A stretch of DNA of 64,000 nt, taken from NCBI RefSeq assembly GCF_000376385.1, contig NZ_AQWN01000006.1, positions 124,001-188,000 on the forward strand. The letters run 5' to 3'. The notes under the pieces are model-generated. The model was not told the origin of the DNA, made no database searches, and was given only the letters and a program-made list of their open reading frames with translations. Numbering within the stretch: position 1 is the stretch's first letter; every line of letters starts with the position of its first letter. Position numbers and translations under genes: made by a program. Below, piece by piece: positions 9,491 to 17,529 of the stretch. Source of the stretch: Desulfurispora thermophila DSM 16022. GTDB lineage: Bacteria; Bacillota; Desulfotomaculia; Desulfotomaculales; Desulfurisporaceae.

Positions 9491-9922
9491 TTAGCGCCCG
9501 ATAGTGACCACTCCCCGGCGCACCAGGTAACCGTGGAAATACATTTCTCCCAACGCCGTGAGCAAACACACCAGCAGCCAGCCGGCCGGGCCGACGGGAG
9601 CTACAGAAAACACCAAGGGCATTTCCAGCACCACCAGCAGGGCAATGCCGGCATCGGCCAGCAGGGCCGCCCAGTGTCCAAAACGCGGAAAAACCACCAG
9701 ATCGGCTGTTAGGTATGCCGCTAAAGTGACCAGGGCAGCAGTTATCACCGCCTGCCCACTGCTCAGGCCGGAAAAAAAGGGCAGGGATATCCCCAGTGCC
9801 GGGGCAAAAAACAAAAACTTGGTCAGCACCGCGCCGGCGTGCACACGCCAGCCCGCGCTGCGCATGGAATGCTGCCACCGTCCGTCCCGCCCCGCTCTTT
9901 TTTGCTTTTTCCCACGCGACAT
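9491..9922 (-). CDS. DUF2512-family small membrane protein (YndM-like)
   Basis: 143-residue protein with a basic N-terminus (MSRGKKQKRAGRDGRW) and about four membrane helices. The stretch LAAYLTADLVVFPRFGHWAA followed by LLADAGIALLVV matches what is known of the DUF2512/YndM family of Bacillus and related Clostridia; no function is established for it. Start is the ATG at 9922 with GGGAGG 9 nt upstream. Stand-alone between the importer operon and the DUF3786 gene, same strand. Confidence 0.8.
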   Translation of the reverse strand: MSRGKKQKRAGRDGRWQHSMRSAGWRVHAGAVLTKFLFFAPALGISLPFFSGLSSGQAVITAALVTLAAYLTADLVVFPRFGHWAALLADAGIALLVVLEMPLVFSVAPVGPAGWLLVCLLTALGEMYFHGYLVRRGVVTIGR

Positions 9923-9968
9923 ACCTGCCAGCCTCCCTTAAACTTATCACCAACATTCACACGTCCGG

Positions 9969-10646
9969 CTATTTGCCGGCACCATGACGCCCTGTATCTG
10001 CTGCCCCACCCAGCCAGTCAACCGAACAGCTTGCATTTTCTTCTCCCAGAAAAGCAATTAGTTTGGCAGCCAACTCCACTCCCAGCACCCACAGGGCGGC
10101 GGTGGTCAAATGCGTGGGTGCCACTGCATCGTACAGGATATTGCTACGGGCGGGAAACTCCTCATCGCCATCCCAGAAAACAATCGCCAGGGGAATTTTG
10201 GGCAAAGCGGCAAAAGCAAAAGCCGTATCTCCCATGGCCAGAGGCTGACCGCCCAGAGCCCGCGCCGCAACAGCCAACTGCGCCGCCCGCCCGGTAAAAG
10301 CCCTGGCCAAAGGCTGCATGGCATCGGTCTGCAGCGGCACATAGTGGTGCGCTCCATCAGGCAGTTCCAGGAAAGAAAGCCATCTTCCCCGCGGCGGCAG
10401 GCCGCTGGACTGCACCAGGTACTGCAATATCAGCGTCCGGTCATTGTATGGCACTTCGCGCTGTGGATCATCTACCATAACTACCTGACCCCGACCGGAC
10501 ACAGCATACACATGCCCCAAATAGTATATCTGTAAACAATCTTGTTCCGGTATGTACACGGCCCCACTTCGCCTGGCCATCTCTTCCTTGTCCAGGCGCA
10601 AGAATTGTTCCCGCGCCTCGGTAAATGCACTGAGCGGACTGCACAT
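9969..10646 (-). CDS. DUF3786-domain protein
   Basis: 225-residue soluble protein whose central and C-terminal parts (YLVQSSGLPPRGRWLSFLEL, then PLAIVFWDGDEEFPARSNIL and the LPT/LTT-like ending) match the DUF3786 domain, common in Clostridia and other anaerobes, including C-terminal to corrinoid proteins in acetogens. No biochemical role is established. The ATG at 10646 is chosen over an upstream GTG because GGAGG sits 8 nt before it; that GGAGG lies right after the stop of the preceding membrane protein gene, so the two are likely co-transcribed. Confidence 0.8.
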   Translation of the reverse strand: MCSPLSAFTEAREQFLRLDKEEMARRSGAVYIPEQDCLQIYYLGHVYAVSGRGQVVMVDDPQREVPYNDRTLILQYLVQSSGLPPRGRWLSFLELPDGAHHYVPLQTDAMQPLARAFTGRAAQLAVAARALGGQPLAMGDTAFAFAALPKIPLAIVFWDGDEEFPARSNILYDAVAPTHLTTAALWVLGVELAAKLIAFLGEENASCSVDWLGGAADTGRHGAGK

Positions 10647-10663
10647 ATTCTCAACCTCCGCTA

Positions 10664-11095
10664 TCACCTGGCCAGCAGAAGCAATACCAGGCCGGCAATA
10701 ATCACAAACAACATTAACACCATGGACAAGCCGCCAAAATTGTTCAAGGCGGTAAGACGCACACCCTTATCCTCCGCCCTCTGCCGGAGCGCACGGTATA
10801 CCTTTAGACGGCCCAGCACATCCATAGCCAGACAATCGGCCAGATCGGGATCACCCCGGCGCACCAGCAGGCTGTCCACTAACGTGTTGAAAAAATCCTG
10901 GCGTTCCGCGGGCGACATGTTAGTATATACCTGCTGCAGGTAGTCTTTAAAAATTTTTTCCTGTCGCTTTAGAACGGAAAAATACATTTTTCTTTCCTGC
11001 CGGTCCAGCTGTTTAATGTTTTTGAGCAAAATCCTTTGCTCGGAAACCGGCAGGTCAAAAGCCGCCACCAGCAACTGTACAACCTTTTCCGCCAA
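10664..11095 (-). CDS. Unknown protein with C-terminal membrane anchor
   Basis: About 143 residues, not recognised. A charged, helical, mostly soluble region (about 1-115, with repeated Lys/Arg/Gln and the segments LDRQERKMYFSVLKRQEKIF and VDSLLVRRGDPDLADCLA) is followed by one hydrophobic segment at the very C-terminus (LSMVLMLFVIIAGLVLLLLAR), as in tail-anchored proteins. The TTG at 11095 is chosen because GGAG lies 6 nt upstream; the frame is open to a TTG at 11182, but no ribosome binding site precedes that. It directly precedes the DUF3786 gene. Confidence 0.6.
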   Translation of the reverse strand: MAEKVVQLLVAAFDLPVSEQRILLKNIKQLDRQERKMYFSVLKRQEKIFKDYLQQVYTNMSPAERQDFFNTLVDSLLVRRGDPDLADCLAMDVLGRLKVYRALRQRAEDKGVRLTALNNFGGLSMVLMLFVIIAGLVLLLLAR

Positions 11096-11324
11096 GATTC
11101 TCTCCGCTCCCAGTCTTGTCTTTTGGTGTTTAGCAGCAATTTTATTTTTATTTTCGTCATCCTGACATAAATCCCTCTCCAAACAGCAAATAACCGTAAA
11201 ATATTATAGCAGGAAAATTTTTGCCAGCAAGTAAATTTTATTGTACTATTAATTAGAAAAGCTGAATTCAACTTTTTCTCTCCATGTTTTGCTAGGCACT
11301 GGTGCAACTTGCCCGGAAACATGA

Positions 11325-11353
11325 TTGGCAATTAATAATTAATCAAATATAAT
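11325..11353 (+). promoter_or_regulatory. SigA-type promoter for the P-loop/Asp23 gene
   Basis: TTGGCA (11325-11330), spacer of exactly 17 nt, TATAAT (11348-11353). The gene starts at 11392, giving a leader of about 30 nt. One of the clearest housekeeping promoters in the window. Confidence 0.8.
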
Positions 11354-11391
11354 TATACTTATACATAAAAATGCCTTCTAAGGAGCACAAG

Positions 11392-12216
11392 ATGAAAGTT
11401 TATGCACTGGTTGGCCCCAGCGGCACCGGCAAGAGTCACCGGGCTATCATGGTTGCCCACGAGTACCAGGCCGAGATGATTATTGACGATGGCTTAATCA
11501 TTAAAAACGGCCGCATCCTGGCCGGTCAAACGGCAAAGCGCCAGCCCACCCGCATTGGTGCAATTAAAGCGGCTCTGTTTCTTGATCCAACAAAAGCGGA
11601 GGAGGCCCGCCGGATCATCAAACAAGAAAACCCGGCCGGTATATTGGTCCTGGCTACCTCCACCGGCATGGCGGAAAAAATTGTGGAAAACTTATCTCTA
11701 CCTCCGATAGACAGATTTATTTCCATCGAGGAAATAGCCTCCCCGGAAGAAATAAAAAGCGCCCGGCTTATGCGCACCCGCTACGCCAGACATGTTATCC
11801 CGGCCCCCACCGTTGAGGTACGCAAAAGCTTCCCCGGCACCATAATTGAGCCGTTACAGGTTTTTTTCCGCCGCAAAAACAAACCTGCCCCGGTGCCGGC
11901 CAAAAGCTGGCTGGAGCAGTCGGTTGTGCGACCCACATTCACCTTTTACGGACGGCTGAGCATATCCCGCCCGGCACTGGAATCCATCATTGCCATCAGC
12001 GCCCGGCAGGTAAACGGAATAACCGCCGTCTCCCGCCCACACATTGAACAAAACCAGGAAGGTATCAATATTTATCTGCATGTGTCAGTCAGGCTGGAGC
12101 TCAATTTGACCGAACCGGCCCGCCGGGTACAACAGGAGGTCAAGCAAGCCGTGGAACGTATGACCGCCCTGCCCGTAAACAGGGTGGACGTGTTAATTAA
12201 AGACATATCTCTTTAG
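11392..12216 (+). CDS. P-loop ATPase domain fused to an Asp23/Gls24-like domain
   Basis: 274-residue protein. Residues 1-10 hold a textbook Walker A (VGPSGTGKSH, residues 6-15) and the first 150 residues look like a nucleotide-binding fold. Roughly residues 165-274 (FTFYGRLSISRPALESIIAI, then INIYLHVSVRLELNL and VKQAVERMTALPVNRVDVLI) resemble the Asp23/DUF322 alkaline-shock family, which in Firmicutes usually occurs as a separate small envelope-stress protein. The start ATG at 11392 is preferred over the one at 11371 because AAGGAG lies 6 nt upstream. It has its own promoter and a bidirectional terminator behind it. Function unknown; a link between nucleotide state and envelope stress is only a guess. 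Confidence 0.8.
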   Translation: MKVYALVGPSGTGKSHRAIMVAHEYQAEMIIDDGLIIKNGRILAGQTAKRQPTRIGAIKAALFLDPTKAEEARRIIKQENPAGILVLATSTGMAEKIVENLSLPPIDRFISIEEIASPEEIKSARLMRTRYARHVIPAPTVEVRKSFPGTIIEPLQVFFRRKNKPAPVPAKSWLEQSVVRPTFTFYGRLSISRPALESIIAISARQVNGITAVSRPHIEQNQEGINIYLHVSVRLELNLTEPARRVQQEVKQAVERMTALPVNRVDVLIKDISL

Positions 12217-12232
12217 CAGTTTGAACAATACC

Positions 12233-12264
12233 AAAGCCCCGGCCTAAAGGTCGGGGCCTTTATC
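12233..12264. terminator. Bidirectional terminator between convergent genes
   Basis: Stem GCCCCGGCC (12236-12244) with GGTCGGGGC (12249-12257), loop TAAA, one G-T pair. T-rich sequence follows on the plus strand and a weaker run on the minus strand; it separates the plus-strand P-loop/Asp23 gene from the end of sleB. Confidence 0.8.
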
Positions 12265-12265
12265 T

Positions 12266-12946
12266 TTACGCCTTGCGGGCAAAAACATGATTACCTATTC
12301 TGGCCACCACGGGCAAGGTGCGAATCCAGGTATCGGTTGCCGTGTGCGGGTTGTAGAAGAATAACGCTCCACCGGTGGGATCCCAGCCACAAATGGCCTG
12401 CACAGCAGCCTGTAACGCCATCTCATCGGGCTCGAGCTTAATACTGCCGTCCTGCACCGGGGAAAACTGATAAGTACCCTTACCCTGCTGCAGGATCACT
12501 TCGGCAATTGAATCGGGAAACTCACCACTTTTTACCCGGTTGAGAATGACTGCCCCCACAGCCACCTGACCGGCAAAAGGTTCCCCCCGCGCTTCCGCGT
12601 AAATGGCCTTGGCCAGCCAGTAAACGTCCTGGCGGGAAAAACCGCGAGACAGGGCAGCTTCCCAGTCCACCTGGTGACCGGGGACAACCAGAATCTGGTC
12701 CGGGTAGATAGTGCTGCTGCTCAACCTGTTGGCCCTCATCAAAGCAGCCAACGGCACCCCCATCTGCCTGGCAATGCCGCTTAAAGTATCGCCCGGACGT
12801 ACAGTGTAGCAGGCAGAGTTACTTTTAACCTGCCGGGTACCACAATCTGGTTCTACACCGGCCTGTGCCCCGTTCAGCAGGACGCTGCAGGACAATACAA
12901 GAGCCAAACCAATACCCGTGCTCCAGCGAATATACTTGCTACACAT
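12266..12946 (-). CDS. sleB: Spore cortex-lytic / cell wall hydrolase, SleB family, with LysM
   Basis: Secreted peptidoglycan hydrolase of the SleB/CwlJ (Hydrolase_2) family, which in spore formers cuts cortex peptidoglycan during germination as a lytic transglycosylase. 226 residues: signal peptide (about 1-28), one LysM domain (YTVRPGDTLSGIARQMGVPL to ILVVP, about 47-88), then the catalytic domain with the conserved AIYAEARGEPFAGQ (catalytic Glu118) and the C-terminal GALFFYNP. AAAGGAGG precedes the ATG by 4-5 nt. The peptidoglycan-binding domain of classical SleB is replaced by LysM, so it could also be a vegetative or mother-cell paralogue. Confidence 0.9.
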   Translation of the reverse strand: MCSKYIRWSTGIGLALVLSCSVLLNGAQAGVEPDCGTRQVKSNSACYTVRPGDTLSGIARQMGVPLAALMRANRLSSSTIYPDQILVVPGHQVDWEAALSRGFSRQDVYWLAKAIYAEARGEPFAGQVAVGAVILNRVKSGEFPDSIAEVILQQGKGTYQFSPVQDGSIKLEPDEMALQAAVQAICGWDPTGGALFFYNPHTATDTWIRTLPVVARIGNHVFARKA

Positions 12947-13050
12947 AAAACCTCCTTTCCGGCTCAGTTAGTATTCTGCACCGTTACCAGGCTTTATTAT
13001 ACATTTATGATGATTATATCAGCCTTATAAGGAAAATATTACCATATTAA

Positions 13051-13090
13051 ATAAAAAATCAACCACTCCGCACTTTTACGAAATGGTTGA
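13051..13090 (-). terminator. Terminator of the cobalamin operon
   Basis: Minus-strand stem TCAACCA (13090-13084) with TGGTTGA (13065-13059), loop of 18 nt, followed by TTTTTTATTT. It lies 11 nt after the cbiC stop, so it ends the long cbi transcript. Confidence 0.75.
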
Positions 13091-13101
13091 CTGGTAAGAT
13101 G

Positions 13102-13722
13102 TTATGCTAAAAGCAACAGCGCATTTACCGCCGCCGCCGCCATGTTGCTGCCTCCCCTGGTGCCATGGATGGTGATATAGGGTACTCCGGTGCTGACCAG
13201 CAGTTCTTTGGACTCCTTCGCCCCCACAAAACCCACCGGCATACCCACAACCAGCGCCGGGCGCGCCTGCCCTTTTTGGATTAAATCACAGAGAGCAAAA
13301 AGCGCTGTTGGAGCATTACCGATAGCCACAATACCGCCCTCCGCCAGGGAAGCTCCCCGCTGTATGGCTACCATGGCTCTGGTGAGGCCCTTTTCCCTGG
13401 CTTCGGCCACCACAAGCGGGTCGTTGATCAGACAATGCACACTGATCCCAAACTCCCCCAGGCGGGAGGAAATCAAACCGGCCCGCACCATATTCACATC
13501 GGTTAAAATATCCTGACCCGCGCTGATGGCCTTAATGCCCGTCTTGACAGCGTCAGGGTGAATGTCAATCAGCGACAGACAGCTCAGGTCGCCGCTGGTG
13601 TGGATAATCCGCTTGAGCACCTCTCTCTCCAGCGGCGGCCACTGCGCCAGTTGAGGCAGGTTTTCTTCAATAATGGTCATGCTTTTTTTAGCTATTTCCA
13701 CCGGATCCAACAAGAACTCCAT
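13102..13722 (-). CDS. cbiC: Cobalt-precorrin-8 methylmutase CbiC
   Basis: Moves the C11 methyl group to C12, converting cobalt-precorrin-8 to cobyrinate. 206 residues; CbiC/CobH motifs include the catalytic-region HTSGD (His about 51), GIKAISAGQDILTDVNMVRAG in part (IKAISAGQDILTDVNMV), NAPTALFALCDLI and GMPVGFVGAKESKE. The ATG at 13722 has GGGAGGTG directly upstream, inside the end of cbiX; the frame is open much further upstream but that is the cbiX shadow. Last gene of the ten-gene cobalamin operon. Confidence 0.96.
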   Translation of the reverse strand: MEFLLDPVEIAKKSMTIIEENLPQLAQWPPLEREVLKRIIHTSGDLSCLSLIDIHPDAVKTGIKAISAGQDILTDVNMVRAGLISSRLGEFGISVHCLINDPLVVAEAREKGLTRAMVAIQRGASLAEGGIVAIGNAPTALFALCDLIQKGQARPALVVGMPVGFVGAKESKELLVSTGVPYITIHGTRGGSNMAAAAVNALLLLA

Positions 13723-13726
13723 ATTG

Positions 13727-14101
13727 TCACCTCCCGTCCTGCACTTCCCGAACTCGCTGGCATACAATCTCCGCCAATCCCGCATCGGCACCCAGGTGGC
13801 GGGAAACCAGAATCTGCATCTGGGGATATTTTTCCCTTTCCGCTTCCAGCACGGGTGGTATATCCTCCTGCAAATGGATCCCGTGGAACAAAAATAGGGG
13901 CACAATAATCACCCTTTCCATACCCCGGGCGGCCAGTTTGGCCAGCACGGCAGGCAGATCGGGCTGATGAAATTGAAAAGAAGCCCCTTCTACGACATCC
14001 CAGTCACCCCGGGCGGCCACCATTTCCACCAGGGAACGCAATTCTTCCTGGGCTCTGGCCAGGCGGCTGCCGTGGCTTAACAAAACAACCGCTGTTTTCA
14101 T
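13727..14101 (-). CDS. cbiX: Sirohydrochlorin cobaltochelatase, short CbiX type
   Basis: Inserts cobalt into sirohydrochlorin at the start of the anaerobic cobalamin pathway. 124 residues, the single-domain CbiX-S form that works as a dimer. Metal-binding histidines are visible: His10 in LLSHGSR and His73/His76 in LFLFHGIHL. Starts inside the last codons of cbiJ (4-nt overlap) and ends 4 nt before cbiC. Short family members can also be nickel chelatases for coenzyme F430 or iron chelatases; the cbi neighbours argue for cobalt. Confidence 0.93.
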   Translation of the reverse strand: MKTAVVLLSHGSRLARAQEELRSLVEMVAARGDWDVVEGASFQFHQPDLPAVLAKLAARGMERVIIVPLFLFHGIHLQEDIPPVLEAEREKYPQMQILVSRHLGADAGLAEIVCQRVREVQDGR

Positions 14102-14946
14102 TCATTTTCACCACCAATATTGTTTTGCTCTGCTAATACACCCTGCCGGGCACCATGGTCGGGGTAGAGTTCCCCAACGGCGCGCAGCAAATCATCAACG
14201 TCCTGATAAACCCGCACCGGCCCGGCCTCGGGCGGGCGCTCGATTAATACCACGGGCAAACCCAGCTGACGGGCGGCGGCAAGCTTGGCCTCCTGCCCGC
14301 CGGCCGCTCCGCTTTCCTTGCTCACCACCACATCAGCCCGCCAGTCCCGGAAAAGGGCCAGGTTGAACTCCCGGCTGAACGGCCCCTGCGCAGCGATAAT
14401 TTGCCGGGCGGGGATCCCCAGGTCCAGCAAGCGGGCAATTGTTTGCGGGTCGGGCAGAACGCGCACAATCAGCCGCACCGGCGCCAGTTCGGTCGCGAAT
14501 ATGGACACCGTTTTGCTGCCCGTGGTTAAAAAAACCCTATCCCCCAGCACCCCGGCCAGACGGGCGGCCGAGTGATAATCGGGCACCCGGTGGACGGCTT
14601 GGTTCATGTCCGGCTCCTGCCGGGGACGGGAAAAACGCAGGCAAACGATTCCCATCCGTTGACAGGCCAGCACAGCCTCCCGGGAAACCTCCCGGGCATA
14701 GGGGTGGGTGGCATCCACCACCAAACGGATCCCCTTCACCTTGATCAGATCTGCCAGGCCATGGGCATCGAGACGGCCGCAGCGCACTTCCACCCGGCCG
14801 TTGACTTTCAGCTCCGGCGACATCTTCTCTTCCAGAGTGGCCTTCCCCAATGGCGTGGCCACACTAACCATGACCGGCAGGCCGTAAGCACAGAGACCGG
14901 CTAAAATCCGGAATGTTTCCGATGTGCCACCCAGCAGAAGGATCAT
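14098..14946 (-). CDS. cbiJ: Cobalt-precorrin-6A reductase CbiJ
   Basis: NAD(P)H-dependent reduction of cobalt-precorrin-6A to 6B. 282 residues; family hallmarks are the N-terminal ILLLGGTSETFRIL (3-15), DATHPYAREVS (about 79-89), and VFLTTGSKTV (about 138). Overlaps cbiH and cbiX by 4 nt each, so the three are translationally coupled. Confidence 0.95.
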   Translation of the reverse strand: MILLLGGTSETFRILAGLCAYGLPVMVSVATPLGKATLEEKMSPELKVNGRVEVRCGRLDAHGLADLIKVKGIRLVVDATHPYAREVSREAVLACQRMGIVCLRFSRPRQEPDMNQAVHRVPDYHSAARLAGVLGDRVFLTTGSKTVSIFATELAPVRLIVRVLPDPQTIARLLDLGIPARQIIAAQGPFSREFNLALFRDWRADVVVSKESGAAGGQEAKLAAARQLGLPVVLIERPPEAGPVRVYQDVDDLLRAVGELYPDHGARQGVLAEQNNIGGENE

Positions 14947-15668
14947 ACTTGATAACCCCGCGGTGTAACCATGTATTTGCCCAGCACCCGCGTGCTGGAG
15001 TTTCCAATAAAAACTATTGTCAGCATATCCACCGGGTGTTCCAGCATATTCTGCAAATCAGTAATCACACAGCTCTCTTCTTCCCGGTAGGCATTGCGTA
15101 CCAGTCCCACCGGGGTGGTTGGTTCTTTATGGCGCAGCATAATTTGCCGGGCCACATTGATCTGTTCCCGGCGGCGGTGGCTGGCCGGATTATACAGCAC
15201 CAGCACAAAGTCGGCCGCTGCCGCTGCCTCCAGGCGCCGCTCGATTAATTCCCACGGGGTGAGCAAGTCGCTCAGGCTGATCACGGCAAAATCGTGCATG
15301 AGCGGCGCCCCCAGCCGGGCTGCCGCCGCTGTGGCCGCCGTAATCCCGGGGACAACCTGGATATCCACCTTTTCCAGTAATCCGTCCCGCGCCGCCATTT
15401 CCAGGATCAGTCCGGCCATCCCGTAAACGCCAGGATCACCGCTGGATACAATGGCCACCCGCTCTCCGGCCGCCGCCCGGGCCAGGGCCTGCGCACAGCG
15501 CTCCACCTCCCTGGTCATGCCGGTACAGATGATTTCCTTGCCCACCAATAGTTCCGGAATTAAATCCAGGTAGGTTTTATACCCGGCCACTACCGGACAG
15601 GCGGCTATGGCCAGCCTGGCCTGCGGGCTTAAAAGCTCTACTCCGCCCGGCCCCAACCCGACCACCAT
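14943..15668 (-). CDS. cbiH: Cobalt-precorrin-3 C17-methyltransferase CbiH
   Basis: SAM-dependent methylation at C17 with ring contraction. 241 residues of the CbiF/CbiH tetrapyrrole methylase fold, with VVGLGPGGVELL at the N-terminus, SSGDPGVYGMAG (about 85-96), PGITAATAAAARLGAPL and VLYNPASHRRREQI. The ATG at 15668 with GAGG 7 nt upstream is chosen; the 33 residues that could precede it lie inside cbiG and look non-coding. Overlaps the end of cbiG by 31 nt. Confidence 0.95.
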   Translation of the reverse strand: MVVGLGPGGVELLSPQARLAIAACPVVAGYKTYLDLIPELLVGKEIICTGMTREVERCAQALARAAAGERVAIVSSGDPGVYGMAGLILEMAARDGLLEKVDIQVVPGITAATAAAARLGAPLMHDFAVISLSDLLTPWELIERRLEAAAAADFVLVLYNPASHRRREQINVARQIMLRHKEPTTPVGLVRNAYREEESCVITDLQNMLEHPVDMLTIVFIGNSSTRVLGKYMVTPRGYQV

Positions 15669-16771
15669 AAGGCATCCTCGGCTATGGCCACTGTTACTCC
15701 GGCCATTTTCTGCTTGGCCAGCAGCAAACGTCCCTGCTGGCAGGCCAGCAGGCTCACAGGTTCGCATACTCCACCCACTCCAATCTTTTGCTCCACATAG
15801 GGCGAAAAAGAGAACTCTCCGGGCCGGGCCCGCATTATCTCCCCAATTTGCCGGCGATCATAGGCCAGCAGGGGAACACCCAACCAGGCGGCAGTCTGCT
15901 CAAGGGCCGGCTCACCGGAGCGCAAATCCACCGTGGCCAGCGCTTTTACCGCCTCCATCCGCCGGCCGGCGCCGGCCAGCGCCTGCTGTACGGCCCGGCA
16001 CACCGCTTCCCCGGCCACACCCCGCCGGCACCCCACGCCCAGCACCAGACGGCGGGGGATTAACAGCAGACCCCGGGCCGGCTCGGGTACACCGGCAGCA
16101 TCACTGACCACTATTTGCCAGTCGCCTTCCCTCTCCCCGGCCAGATACTGCAGCAAAGGCCGCTGGTCAATACCCGGTTCGGGCAGAGGCCAGTCAGAAT
16201 AATAGACTATTCTTTGCCCGGCCAGCAGGGCAGCATTGACTTCCTTAATTCTGGTCAGGGGATGCACGGCCATCCGATAACGTCCGGCCAGCAGATCGGG
16301 GGCCAGCAGCCCTTGCCCGTCCGTAGCCGTGGTAATGACCGGCTGCGCTCCCAGGGCGCGGGCCAGCAAGGCGGTCAGGTCATTGGCCCCGCCCAGATGG
16401 CCGCTGGCCGCGCTGATGACAAAGCGACCCGCCTCATCCACCACCAGCACGGCGGGGTCAATCGTTTTGCTCCGCAAGCGCGGTGCTACCAGCCGCATAA
16501 CAATGCCCAGTGACATAACCAGCACTAAGGCACCAAATCTCCCCCATATTTCATCCAGCAAATGTGGTAGGCTATCGTAATCTTGAACGGTGATCGGCCC
16601 GGACAAGACCTGGTTGGCCACGGGGAGTGTATTACCTGGCTGACAATGGCGGCAGTATATGCGCACCGGACCATAGCGCACCAGATTAGTGGCAATCTTA
16701 CCCGCCAGGGGCAAACTGCGGGGTGCCAGCACCAGCACGGCCACCCCGGCGGGTTTAGCTCCGGTAGCCAT
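15638..16771 (-). CDS. cbiG: Cobalt-precorrin-5A hydrolase CbiG
   Basis: Opens the delta-lactone of cobalt-precorrin-5A and releases acetaldehyde, the step that marks the anaerobic route. 377 residues with the three known parts: N-terminal domain (VMSLGIVMRLVAP, about 85-98; SGHLGGANDLT, about 122-132), a mid region, and the C-terminal CbiG_C domain (LVLGVGCRRGVAGEAV, then ATVDLRSGEPAL and the ending KIGVGGVCEPVSLLA). Start at 16771 overlaps cbiF by 17 nt. Confidence 0.95.
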   Translation of the reverse strand: MATGAKPAGVAVLVLAPRSLPLAGKIATNLVRYGPVRIYCRHCQPGNTLPVANQVLSGPITVQDYDSLPHLLDEIWGRFGALVLVMSLGIVMRLVAPRLRSKTIDPAVLVVDEAGRFVISAASGHLGGANDLTALLARALGAQPVITTATDGQGLLAPDLLAGRYRMAVHPLTRIKEVNAALLAGQRIVYYSDWPLPEPGIDQRPLLQYLAGEREGDWQIVVSDAAGVPEPARGLLLIPRRLVLGVGCRRGVAGEAVCRAVQQALAGAGRRMEAVKALATVDLRSGEPALEQTAAWLGVPLLAYDRRQIGEIMRARPGEFSFSPYVEQKIGVGGVCEPVSLLACQQGRLLLAKQKMAGVTVAIAEDALWWSGWGRAE

Positions 16772-17519
16772 GGGCAAACCCCGCATCGTAGAGGCGGGAC
16801 GGCGTATAATTGCCGGCCAGCACCCGGCTCACTATGATCAGGGCGGTTTTCTTGATACCGGCCTCGGTCACCCGGTCGGCTATATCGGCCAGCGTGCCGC
16901 GCACGATGCGCTCGTCGGGCCAGGAGGCGCGATAAACCACGGCCACCGGAGTGTCGGCAGGGTAGCCACCGGCCAGGAGCTCGGCCACCAGTTCCCGGAT
17001 CATGTGCACGCTCAAAAAAATGCACATGGTGGCCTGATGGCGGGCCAGTTGCCTCATTTCCTCATGCTGCGGCACGGAAGTACGCCCGGCCAGGCGGGTG
17101 AGGATCACCGTCTGGGTAACCTCGGGCAAAGTCAACTCCTGTTTGAGGGACGCCGCCGCCGCAAAAAAAGAGCTCACACCGGGCACCACCCGGCATTCGA
17201 CGCCCTGATCCGCCAGGGCATCCATTTGTTCCTGAATGGCGCCATACAGGGAAGGATCGCCCGTGTGCAGGCGGACAACCACCTTGCCCTCCCCCGCCGC
17301 CTCCGCCATCACCCGCACCATTTCCTGCAGGTGCATGCCCGCACTGTCATATATGACCGCACCGGGCCGGCACAGGTCCAGCAGTGCGGGGTTGACCAGC
17401 GAACCGGCATATACCACCACATCGGCCCGGCGGAGCAAATCGGCCCCTTTGACTGTAATCAGCTCCGGATCCCCGGGCCCTGCACCAACAAAATAAACCA
17501 CCGGCATATTCATATCCAC
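16755..17519 (-). CDS. cbiF: Cobalt-precorrin-4 C11-methyltransferase CbiF
   Basis: SAM-dependent methylation at C11. 254 residues, tetrapyrrole methylase fold with VYFVGAGPGDPELIT (8-22), RLHTGDPSLYGAIQEQM (about 102-118), PGVSSFFAAAA and the family-specific AVVYRASWPDERI (about 192). GTG start at 17519 with GAGG 8 nt upstream; an in-frame ATG two codons later is also possible. Confidence 0.95.
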   Translation of the reverse strand: MDMNMPVVYFVGAGPGDPELITVKGADLLRRADVVVYAGSLVNPALLDLCRPGAVIYDSAGMHLQEMVRVMAEAAGEGKVVVRLHTGDPSLYGAIQEQMDALADQGVECRVVPGVSSFFAAAASLKQELTLPEVTQTVILTRLAGRTSVPQHEEMRQLARHQATMCIFLSVHMIRELVAELLAGGYPADTPVAVVYRASWPDERIVRGTLADIADRVTEAGIKKTALIIVSRVLAGNYTPSRLYDAGFAHGYRS

Positions 17520-17529
17520 ACCCGCTTCC

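Noticed and set aside
7810-9504. Long plus-strand open frame (564 codons) opposite the binding-protein gene
   Set aside because: It is antisense to a well-supported SBP_bac_5 gene, has no ribosome binding site, and its composition is that of a GC-rich shadow frame. The same applies to 25548-27146, opposite the DsrK/HdrD-like gene.
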